Below, piece by piece: positions 45,365 through 53,598 of a stretch of 64,000 bases of DNA. The position numbers and the translations under genes are program-made. Location: positions 62,001 to 126,000 of the forward strand of contig CALSSN010000009.1 in NCBI GenBank assembly GCA_943789025.1, read 5' to 3'. The notes under the pieces were generated by a model. The model saw nothing but the letters and a program-made list of their open reading frames with translations. It was not told where the DNA came from and did no database searches. This DNA comes from an uncultured Verrucomicrobiales bacterium (GTDB lineage: Bacteria > Verrucomicrobiota > Verrucomicrobiia > Verrucomicrobiales > DEV007). Each line of letters begins with the position of its first letter. Position 1 is the stretch's first letter.

Positions 45365-45474
45365 GAAGTGGTGCCGCTAAACGGAGCCACTTGCCTGTTG
45401 ACGAATTGAAGCTGTTCTTGGTGGCGAAAACCACAGAGAACAAAACCAATGAAACGAAAAAGAAGGCACCTGAG
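45365..45474 (+). mobile_element. Truncated left end of the first IS3-type element (copy of 79-188)
   Basis: 110-bp near-identical match GAAGTGGTGCCGC(T/C)AAACGGAGCCACTTGCCTGTTGA...GGCACCTGAG. Confidence 0.9.
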
Positions 45475-45809
45475 GTAAGCGTCACATAATTGGCCTCCTT
45501 CCGCAGTGAGGCGATCTCGCGGAGTATGTGCGCTTGAAAAAGCGATTTGATCGGCACAGGCCGAATACAGCAGGGCATGTCCAAGACGTGCGGTTTATCG
45601 AGGTGGACGTGGCGCAAGCCGCTCCGGTTCGCCAGATGGTCATCAAGCTCGGCGAAGCGGTCGAGCTCTGCGTCGGGAAGGAGGGCATCGAGCTGGCGGC
45701 AAGCCTCATCGAGCATCTACGGGAACTCCGCAGCAAGGGAGGTGCATCATGATCGGCTTGGGTTCAGCAGCGCTGCGGATCTATATCGCCCTGGAACCCC
45801 AGGATAAAA
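45475..45809 (+). mobile_element. IS66-family remnant (left end, Orf1 C-terminus, Orf2 N-terminus)
   Basis: Starts GTAAGCGTC (IS66-like end); FIEVDVAQAAPVRQMVIKLGEAVELCVGKEGIELAASLIEHLREL then ATGA-coupled MIGLGSAALRIYIALEPQD. Confidence 0.7.
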
Positions 45810-45829
45810 CCATAAAGGGTCAGACCTGA

Positions 45830-46195
45830 ATGTCGCTGGAGCGGAAGCAGGATTTCGGTAACAAATCGAAGCAGGCACTCTCTGACCTCGTCTTCGGCAA
45901 GGAGATACGAGTCGAGACTGATGGCAAGGATCGCTACGGCAGGGTCATCGGAACCTTGTTCGTGGAGGGTAAAAACGAAAACCTCGCCATGGTCGAGCGG
46001 GTGGTCGCGGGATACGTCGACCACTACAACAACGTCCGTCTACACTCAGCCATCGGCTATGTCCCGCCCGCAGCCGTCCTTGAAGCCCGCCGGGATGCAA
46101 TTCACGAGCAGCGGGACAAAAAGCTTGTCAAACCCCGACTCCATAGGATAGAAATCTCAGACAACCAGAACCATCAGGACTCAATAGCAGCGTAG
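45830..46195 (+). pseudogene. Chimeric ORF: thermonuclease (SNase)-like fragment fused in frame to an IS3 OrfB C-terminus
   Basis: KSKQALSDLVFGKEIRVETDGKDRYGRVIGTLFVEGKNENLAMVE (SNase-like) then RVVAGYVDHYNNVRLHSAIGYVPPAAVLEARRDAIHEQRDKKL... Confidence 0.75.
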
Positions 46196-46228
46196 TTGCC
46201 TTTGTCCGATTCAGGGTGAACCAGTACA
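45997..46228 (+). mobile_element. 3' fragment of a second copy of the 43862-45253 IS element
   Basis: Close match to about 45021-45253, including right end TTTGTCCGATTCAGGGTGAACCAGTACA. Confidence 0.88.
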
Positions 46229-46316
46229 CCATGCCCGCACGATTCGTTTCCGTTGACTGTGATATGGAGAGCTTTTTGAGTGGGCAGATTGGATGGGGCG
46301 TATTTAATTAGTAGCT

Positions 46317-47153
46317 ATGCAAGTTAGAACAAATCAGGCGCGGCCATGGATTACCTTCATAACTTTATCGGGATTATTATTAGGCTTTGTCTCTGCGCAG
46401 GATTATTCGGCACTTTATCAAGTTAGGCTCTCGGAACGAGATCATTACAGTAGCAGCGGTGTCAAACTGACCAGTGTGGCGGCCATTCTGCGCCAAGACA
46501 GAGCCAATTATCATAAGTTCAACAAGAGGGATGCTGAAGACCAAAGCGATCGCTTTTTTTCCAGTGTCGGCAATAGGGGACTCCTAGAGGGATACTACAA
46601 CAATGTTGCCAATAACTCCCCACTCAGTAAAGCTGACAGGAATGTGATTATCAACGGAACGCCCCTTGTAAAGGTGAGTCTGGTAGACGGTGTTGGCACT
46701 AAGTATCTAAGGGTTAAAATCCTAGATAGAGCGGCTGGAGCCGGCGACGCCAGAAGAGGTGGGGGAAATGTTGGGGGATTGCAGAAACCCAAGCCAGGCA
46801 ATCCACTTCGTAAGGCGGTCTTGGACGGTCTGCGCTCCACAATTCAGAATGACCTCGGGCAGAAGGTTATTTTTATCGTTGGCGATATCCGTGTTGTTGA
46901 GGATTGGGCTTATGTGCAAGTGACTCCGGTCCAGACTAACTCGAAGCCAATTGATTTCACCAAGACACGTTATAAGGAGGTTATCGACAAGGGTGCCTTT
47001 GACGGCCCCACGACCTATGCGCTGTTGCGTAAACAAGGGGAGCAGTGGGTGACGATAACGTTTCAGGTCGGGCCCACGGATGTCTGCTGGATAGGCTGGA
47101 GCGAGGCTCCCTACAATGCGCCGGGCAGGGTTTTGCCATCGGGGGGAGATTGA
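46317..47153 (+). CDS. Hypothetical secreted protein
   Basis: Signal peptide TFITLSGLLLGFVSAQD; long open frame. Confidence 0.6.
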   Translation: MQVRTNQARPWITFITLSGLLLGFVSAQDYSALYQVRLSERDHYSSSGVKLTSVAAILRQDRANYHKFNKRDAEDQSDRFFSSVGNRGLLEGYYNNVANNSPLSKADRNVIINGTPLVKVSLVDGVGTKYLRVKILDRAAGAGDARRGGGNVGGLQKPKPGNPLRKAVLDGLRSTIQNDLGQKVIFIVGDIRVVEDWAYVQVTPVQTNSKPIDFTKTRYKEVIDKGAFDGPTTYALLRKQGEQWVTITFQVGPTDVCWIGWSEAPYNAPGRVLPSGGD

Positions 47154-47499
47154 GATAGCCACTTTGTGGCGTTCTTGGTTCCTAGCAAAGGGCTAACCGG
47201 GTAGGCATTGGCTTTACCGTGCTGATGGGACTCGGTGAAGGGTTGGGTGGAATGCGCTGTGGGCTTTTCTTTGGACGAGATCCTTGCCCGAGTGGATTCG
47301 CAGGCGCTACCTTGAAGAAGACTATAACTGCCTGACCTGTGAGCGTGATGAGGACCGGGCTTGTGGGACCTACAGAGGGTGAGAAAAGGAGATCCCCAAA
47401 TTTCGCCAAAATATTTCGCAGCTACGCGGAACAAGGCTCCGCTCTCGGCTCGCTCTTCCCCGTAAGCGGTCGCCCTCCCGTGCGCTTGCCGCTTTCAGG

Positions 47500-47898
47500 C
47501 TAGCGGATGATGACCTTGCCCTCCCCGCCCTTCTCCTCTCCCGGCCACCTTCGCTTCGCGGCTTCCGTGTTCTTGAACTCGGCGACCTGCTCCCCACCGG
47601 CGTCGAAAACCCGCAGCATGATGCCGTCGAGCCTGTCCTTGTAGCGGCCGCTCGAGTAGCTGTAGTCCACCGTCTCGATCTTTGCCTCTTTGGTCTGGAC
47701 GGTGACCGTGTGGTTGTATTTCAGGGTGGCGTCGACCTTGAGCTCCCCCTGCACGATCTCCCCGGACTGGCTGCTCGAGGCGCTGTAGCTGCCGTCGGCC
47801 TCGTTCTCCACGAAGACGATGTGTATTTGACCTTGAGCGGGCCGACCGGGTCGCGGGAGGCCGCTGCTGTGGCTTCCCGTCTGGCAGCGGCACCTCAA
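47500..47898 (-). CDS. Hypothetical protein
   Basis: IHIVFVENEADGSYSASSSQSGEIVQGELKVDATLKYNHTVTVQTKEAKIETVDYSYSSGRYKD; immediately downstream of the PLD gene. Confidence 0.45.
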   Translation of the reverse strand: MRCRCQTGSHSSGLPRPGRPAQGQIHIVFVENEADGSYSASSSQSGEIVQGELKVDATLKYNHTVTVQTKEAKIETVDYSYSSGRYKDRLDGIMLRVFDAGGEQVAEFKNTEAAKRRWPGEEKGGEGKVIIR

Positions 47899-49451
47899 AG
47901 CTGCCCCTCGATCGGCAGCAGCCCGCCGATAAAGGACAGGATGCGCTTGCCGAGTGAGGATGCCGGCTCCCTAGCGAGCATTTCGCCGCTGCTACTTCGC
48001 CACTGCAGTCGGTCCTTGTCATCGGTGACTACTTCCAGGGCATCGTCACTGAGCGCGATGGAGCGAAGGATTTCCAGCAGTTTACCGGCGAGCTCCGGCG
48101 AGTCGATGAGCAGGCCGCTCTCGGTGTTGATGCGCATGGCGCGGGGATCGAGGTTGAGCGACCCGATAAAACAGCGTGACCGGTCTCCCACCAGCGCCTT
48201 GGCATGCAGGGAAATCGGCCTGCCGCGGATCGGCGCGGTCTCGGCAAGTTCCCGCGCCCTCCCGGGTGGGTCGGCCCGCAGCTCGAAGAGTCGGGCGCCG
48301 CTCGCGATGACCGGCTTGCGCTTCTTCTTGTAGTGGGAGTGCGCCAGCGGCTGGTTGTTGGCGGCAAGGCTGGGAGTCAGGATGCCGACGGTGATCCCCG
48401 AGTCGACGGCCTTGCCGATGTTCTCGATGGCGCCTGCGGACGGGATGAAGTAGGGCGAGACCAGGATGAGTTCTCCCTGCTGGTTGCTGGTCATCTGTTG
48501 CAGGCTGGTGACCACCCGGCGGTCATCTTTCTGCGGGTCCGGGTGGTCTTGCAGGAACTGTGCTCTGCCGGTGGTCATGCGGGCGGGCAGGCCTGCGAGT
48601 TCCTGGGACCAGTCCTGCGGCGCGACCGGGAACTGGCGCAGCTTGTCGTTCTGGTGCTCGGTCAGGGCCGTGGCGAGTTGTGCTTTGAGTTCCTCGAGAT
48701 CTTCCGCTGTGCCCCGACGTGAGAGCTGTGCCCCGGAACGGGACTGCGCGGCGTTCCAGAACAGGTCGAAGCCCGTGGCGACCTCGTTTACCATCGGCCC
48801 GCAGGCCAGCACGTCGAGGTCGAGAAAGTTGTAGTGGTCGTCGAGCCCGTAGTAGTGGTCGTGGACGTTGCGGCCGCCGACGATGGTGAAGAGCCGGTCG
48901 GCGGTCCAGGTCTTGTTGTGCATTCTGCGGTTGAGGCGGCGGAACTTGCACAGGAACTCGACCGCAGCGCCGAGCCGGCTGTTGCGGATGCTGCTCGGGT
49001 TGAAGATGCGGATGTCGATGTTGGGGTGGTGGCGGCAGACGCTTGCCAGCGTTTTCTCATCACCCTGGAAGAGAAAGTCGTCGACCAGAATGCGCACCCG
49101 GACGCCACGTTGCGCGGCTTTCAGGATGCGGTCGAAGAGCAACTGGCTGGCGGCCCCGGACTGCCAGAGGTAGAGCTGGATGTCGAGCGAGGAGCTCGCC
49201 GAGTCGATCAGGGCGAGGCGCCAGTGAAGGGCGTCCTCGTTGGCGGCGAGCAGCAGGAAGGAGCCATGGTCTTCCGGGCGACCGGAGGCAAGACGTTTCG
49301 AGGCGCTGGCCAGGGGGCCGGAATGCGGTGCAGGCAGGGCAGTGGTGATCGGCTTGCCCGGCGTCTGCGGAAGGGAACTGCAACCGCCGAGCACGAGCCA
49401 GGCGGTTGTCATGACAAGGCAGATGGCGCTGCGCAGTAGGAGTGGATTCAT
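47895..49451 (-). CDS. Phospholipase D-family lipoprotein (cardiolipin synthase-like)
   Basis: Lipobox VLGGCSS; first motif MHNKTWTADRLFTIVGGRNVHDHYY, second LHAKALVGDRSRCFIGSLNLDPRA (HxK...D). Confidence 0.9.
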   Translation of the reverse strand: MNPLLLRSAICLVMTTAWLVLGGCSSLPQTPGKPITTALPAPHSGPLASASKRLASGRPEDHGSFLLLAANEDALHWRLALIDSASSSLDIQLYLWQSGAASQLLFDRILKAAQRGVRVRILVDDFLFQGDEKTLASVCRHHPNIDIRIFNPSSIRNSRLGAAVEFLCKFRRLNRRMHNKTWTADRLFTIVGGRNVHDHYYGLDDHYNFLDLDVLACGPMVNEVATGFDLFWNAAQSRSGAQLSRRGTAEDLEELKAQLATALTEHQNDKLRQFPVAPQDWSQELAGLPARMTTGRAQFLQDHPDPQKDDRRVVTSLQQMTSNQQGELILVSPYFIPSAGAIENIGKAVDSGITVGILTPSLAANNQPLAHSHYKKKRKPVIASGARLFELRADPPGRARELAETAPIRGRPISLHAKALVGDRSRCFIGSLNLDPRAMRINTESGLLIDSPELAGKLLEILRSIALSDDALEVVTDDKDRLQWRSSSGEMLAREPASSLGKRILSFIGGLLPIEGQL

Positions 49452-49493
49452 CTACTGGCAGGGTGGCAAAGATAGCGCGCCGTTGCAACGATG

Positions 49494-50396
49494 TTATTGC
49501 AGGGGTTTCCGCTCGGGTGTCTTTGCGGAAGGTGATCCCGCATCGCCACCACCGCTGACCTCGATCACGACGCGAAATCCGTAGAGGTTATACCGGTACA
49601 ACGGGTGGCGGACGACCCGGTAGGAGGCACGCAGATTCATTTCTGCATGGCCTCCCCAGGATCCTCCTCGCAGCACGTGGTAAGTTCCGGTCTTCGGTCC
49701 TGATGGATCTTTTGTTCCCAGGCCCTTGTAGCTGTCTTGATACCAGTCGCGGCACCATTCCCAAACGTTCCCGTGCATGTCGTAGAAGCCCCACGTGTTG
49801 GGTTTTCTGGTGGCCACTGGGTGCGTCTGGTAGCCGGAATTCTCTCCATACCATGCCATTCTGAGAAGGTCTTTCTTTTCGCATGTCCAGTCTCCCTCCG
49901 TCCCTGCACGGCAGGCGTGTTCCCACTGCGCCTCGGTGGGCAGCGTGTAGACGGAGCCCTCGGGCAGACGTCCGGCCTCCTGTTCCATTCCGGTGAGGCG
50001 GCGCGAGAACTCCATGGCTTCCTGCCACTGCACGCTTTCCACGGGAAGTTTTTTTTGGTCCGAAAGCCGTCTCTTTCTTTGCTGCGCTCTGTTCCTGAAC
50101 TTGGGGAAATGGCTTGGATTATTTCCCATCACTTTCTGCCACTGCTCCTGCGTCACTTCTGTGGCTCCCATGTAGTGACCGGAAAGTTCTACCGTTCGCA
50201 CAGGTTTCTCGTCGGAGTCCCCGTTTCCCGTGAGATCTCCCATCCGGAAGCTCCCCGGTTCCACCCAGATCATCTTTTGCCCGATCCCGTTGGTGAAGAT
50301 TTTCTCTGTTGCCGAGGAGTATTTTTCATCGGCGTAGGCAGTCAGGGCGCTGGCCAGCACGGCGATAACTGCCGGGGCGAATCTCACGTGGTGCAT
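49494..50396 (-). CDS. Formylglycine-generating-enzyme (SUMF1/FGE-sulfatase) domain protein
   Basis: MIWVEPGSFRMGDLTGNGDSDEKPVRTVELSGHYMGATEVTQEQWQKVMGNNPSHF, NTWGFYDMHGNVWEWCRDWY, VLRGGSW. Confidence 0.9.
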   Translation of the reverse strand: MHHVRFAPAVIAVLASALTAYADEKYSSATEKIFTNGIGQKMIWVEPGSFRMGDLTGNGDSDEKPVRTVELSGHYMGATEVTQEQWQKVMGNNPSHFPKFRNRAQQRKRRLSDQKKLPVESVQWQEAMEFSRRLTGMEQEAGRLPEGSVYTLPTEAQWEHACRAGTEGDWTCEKKDLLRMAWYGENSGYQTHPVATRKPNTWGFYDMHGNVWEWCRDWYQDSYKGLGTKDPSGPKTGTYHVLRGGSWGGHAEMNLRASYRVVRHPLYRYNLYGFRVVIEVSGGGDAGSPSAKTPERKPLQ

Positions 50397-50775
50397 GGTG
50401 TGGCAGGGGGTGGAAGGAGCGAAGCAAAAACCGAAAGATTGGCAAATTCATGCACGGTTGCATGGCGCACCAAGGAACGCACGCGGTGAGAATGGTGCGC
50501 AGAGGTGGATTCTATCATTCGCCACGCCCGGCGCTCAGCGTCCTGTGGTGGAGGTATGGCTTGCTGGAAGTGGTGTTTTTTTAGTGAAGGCGATCACGGG
50601 GGTGCAGCATTTCTTTTTTGGCAGGCGGATGCTGGAAGTTGGTAGTCGACAGCGATGATGCGCGCTGAAAGAAGGTCGTGAAGAACCATTGCAATAGCCG
50701 ACAAGGGTGTATGCACTACTTCCAGTATCTTGGTTGCTTGTGGTGTTCTTTCTATCCTTTGAACTGAGGGAAGGG

Positions 50776-51762
50776 ATGTGGCTGGGTGGAGGGATGGAAA
50801 TTGAGAGATTTGTGGTAGAGGCGACGGGGGCAGATGCGGCGCTACGTGGGGAGCGAGTGCAGGCGCTCTGGAGTGGTTATGGTGAGATCGTGCGTTACCA
50901 TCTGAGCGGATGGAAGCCGGAAAGTGCCATCGTGAAACATGTATCTCCTCCTGATGGCGGGAGGCATCCGCGAGGGTGGAACACGGACCTTTCACATCTG
51001 AGAAAACTTCGCTCTTACGAGGTGGAGATGGTCTTTTACGAGCGCTATGCACGGCGCTGTGGCAGTGGCTGCCGAGTGGCGGAGCTGCTCGGTAGCCGTA
51101 GGACAGACAATGGCTGGATGATGGTCTTGGAGGATCTCGACGCGTCGGGATTTACGGGTCGCAATCCGTCGCCGATCAGAGACGAAGAAATCGAGGCTTG
51201 CCTCGGGTGGCTGGCGCATTTCCACGCAGCTTTTCTGGGTGAAGCTCCGGATGGCTTGTGGGAGGCGGGGACTTACTGGCATCTGGCGACGCGGCCGGAC
51301 GAGCTGGCCGCAATGGAGGAGGGGCCCTTAAAGCGTGCGGCCGAGATTATCGACACACGGCTCTCGGGCGCGCGGTTCCAGACCTTCGTGCACGGGGACG
51401 CCAAGCTTGCGAATTTCTGTTTTCGGGAGAGCGCCGCCGTGGCTGCGGTCGACTTCCAGTATGTGGGTAGAGGCTGCGGTATGAAGGACCTTGCGTATTT
51501 CCTCGGGAGCTGTTTGTCGGAGGAGGAGTGTGAGAAGCGGGAGCGCGAGCTTCTGGATGTCTATTTCGAAAAATTTTCCGCGGTCATGGGTGAGCTGGGA
51601 ACCGAGGCAAATCCTGCTGAGATCGAAGCCGAGTGGCGTGGGCTTTATCCTTTTGCGTGGGCTGACTTTCACCGGTTCCTGGCGGGATGGTCACCCGGCC
51701 ATTGGAAAATTAACCGCTATTCGGCACGGCTGGTGCGCGAGGTGGTGGAGGCTTTGAACTGA
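50776..51762 (+). CDS. Phosphotransferase/ecdysteroid-kinase-like (APH fold) protein
   Basis: [43 protein letters not shown]. Confidence 0.78.
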   Translation: MWLGGGMEIERFVVEATGADAALRGERVQALWSGYGEIVRYHLSGWKPESAIVKHVSPPDGGRHPRGWNTDLSHLRKLRSYEVEMVFYERYARRCGSGCRVAELLGSRRTDNGWMMVLEDLDASGFTGRNPSPIRDEEIEACLGWLAHFHAAFLGEAPDGLWEAGTYWHLATRPDELAAMEEGPLKRAAEIIDTRLSGARFQTFVHGDAKLANFCFRESAAVAAVDFQYVGRGCGMKDLAYFLGSCLSEEECEKRERELLDVYFEKFSAVMGELGTEANPAEIEAEWRGLYPFAWADFHRFLAGWSPGHWKINRYSARLVREVVEALN

Positions 51763-51849
51763 GGAAAAGGGTGCGAGGGCACAGATATTTACCCGTGCCT
51801 GCAGGGAGCGTGAAGGAGTGTTCGGTGAAGGTGAGGGCCTCTCTTTAGT

Positions 51850-52359
51850 TTAGAAGACTGGGACGCCGGAAGGAGTGGGGGTCGATGCGGTGGGAGCACA
51901 CGGAAAATTTTCCCCCACGAAGCGATCCCAGCGTTCTCGGGTTTCCGGCGAGATGAGTGACTGCATCCGCTCGGTGCAGGTGCCGCATACCATGAGGTCG
52001 TGCATGACCTCGTCTCCGAGGCACATGGCGGCGAGGCCATACTCGCTGGGACCCTCATCGGTGCGTTTCCCCGCGCAGACGGCGCATTGGAAGAGGCCAT
52101 CTGCATGATGGAAGTTTTCGGCTTGGAATTTTTCCATTTTTGCTCGTGAGTCTGCGGAGAACTCAGCGACCATGGAGCTGTGGCACGGGAGACAGATCGC
52201 GTATTCCATAATGCACTCGCCGTTCCGGTAGACCTTGGAGATCTGGTAGCCCTCCTCAAAGTCGACGAGGCTCTCGCCGCACCGGGTGCAGATGTGAAAT
52301 GGACGCTCCTCGAATTCTGAGTGGAGTTCATCGGGAATCGAATGCTCGGGTTTGTTCAT
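51850..52359 (-). CDS. Cys-rich hypothetical protein with repeated CxxC motifs
   Basis: CTRCGES, CLPCHSS, CAVCAGK, CGTCTER. Confidence 0.65.
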   Translation of the reverse strand: MNKPEHSIPDELHSEFEERPFHICTRCGESLVDFEEGYQISKVYRNGECIMEYAICLPCHSSMVAEFSADSRAKMEKFQAENFHHADGLFQCAVCAGKRTDEGPSEYGLAAMCLGDEVMHDLMVCGTCTERMQSLISPETRERWDRFVGENFPCAPTASTPTPSGVPVF

Positions 52360-52388
52360 AGTCTGGTTTTAGATTACGTTTCTCGACG

Positions 52389-53561
52389 ATGGCTTGTAAA
52401 CAGGCAATGCTGGTAACCTCTGTTCTTGCAGCTCACTGGCTGACAGCAGGAGTGGTCGGGGCGGTTGAGGAAGGAGCGGATTCAGAGACCTCCTGCTGGT
52501 CTTGTTTTCGCGGAAATCCAGCGATGACCGGGGTGGCGGAGTTTGTTCTGGCCCCGCCCTTGGAACGTGTTTGGAGCTTCCAGCCACCGGATAAGCAGAT
52601 TGGGTGCAAGGCCTCGGCAGTTATCCGTGCCGGTCAGATTTTCCTGGGAGATGATGCGGGGGTTTTTCGGGCGCTTAGTTTGGAGGATGGAAGTGAAAGG
52701 TGGCGCTTTGAGACGGATGCTGCGGTCGAGGGCAGTGCCTGCTTTACCACTGCCGGCCTCGTAGTGTTCGGTTCCGGGGACGGTTACGTTTATGCGCTGG
52801 ACCAGATTACGGGAGCGGAGCGATGGCGCTTTGAGACCGGCGGCGAGGTGCATGGTGGGATGAATATTTACCGGAAAGACGGGAGTGATGAGGAGTTGGT
52901 TATTTTCGGAAGTTACGACAACTTTTGTTATGCGCTGAATGCTGGGACTGGAAAAAAAGCGTGGGAGTTTGAAACCGGGAACTACATCAATGGTGCGGTG
53001 GCGATCGCAGATGGCAGGGTGCTCTTCGGGGGCTGTGACGGTTTCCTTTACGTGTTGGCGGCAGACTCAGGGAAGTCGCTTGGCCCGATTGAGATAGGCT
53101 CGTATGTGGCCTCTACTGTGGGTGTCGACGAGGGAGTGGTTTACACCGGTCATTACGGGAACCGGGTAGTGGCCTTGCGCGTGGAGGATGGGGAGCAGGT
53201 CTGGGAGTATGGAGATCGGGAGTTTCCCTATTTTTCCTCGCCCGCGGTGCTGGCTGATCGGATCATTGTCGGTGGCAGGGATAAGCGGGTTCATGGTATC
53301 GACCGGTTCACCGGCGAGGGGATCTGGGAGTTTCGTGCCCGTGACCAGGTAGACAGCTCGCCGGTGGTTTGTGGTGGGGTGATTTTTGTCGGTTGTGACG
53401 ACGGGGTGCTCTACGCTTTGTCGGTGGAGCATGGCGAGGAGCTGTGGAGTTACGAACTTGGTGCCGCGATCAAGGGGTCACCGGCAGTGGTCGATGGGAT
53501 GCTCGTGATTCCAACAGATGACGGGGGCGTGCATGCTTTTTGCTCGGTAAGCGGCGAGTAG
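52389..53561 (+). CDS. PQQ-binding-like beta-propeller repeat protein
   Basis: Repeats: GYVYALDQITGAERWRFETGG, NFCYALNAGTGKKAWEFETGN, GVLYALSVEHGEELWSYELG. Confidence 0.88.
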   Translation: MACKQAMLVTSVLAAHWLTAGVVGAVEEGADSETSCWSCFRGNPAMTGVAEFVLAPPLERVWSFQPPDKQIGCKASAVIRAGQIFLGDDAGVFRALSLEDGSERWRFETDAAVEGSACFTTAGLVVFGSGDGYVYALDQITGAERWRFETGGEVHGGMNIYRKDGSDEELVIFGSYDNFCYALNAGTGKKAWEFETGNYINGAVAIADGRVLFGGCDGFLYVLAADSGKSLGPIEIGSYVASTVGVDEGVVYTGHYGNRVVALRVEDGEQVWEYGDREFPYFSSPAVLADRIIVGGRDKRVHGIDRFTGEGIWEFRARDQVDSSPVVCGGVIFVGCDDGVLYALSVEHGEELWSYELGAAIKGSPAVVDGMLVIPTDDGGVHAFCSVSGE

Positions 53562-53598
53562 AGCGCAGGAAGAAGGCAGCAGGTAGACTTGATGGCGT

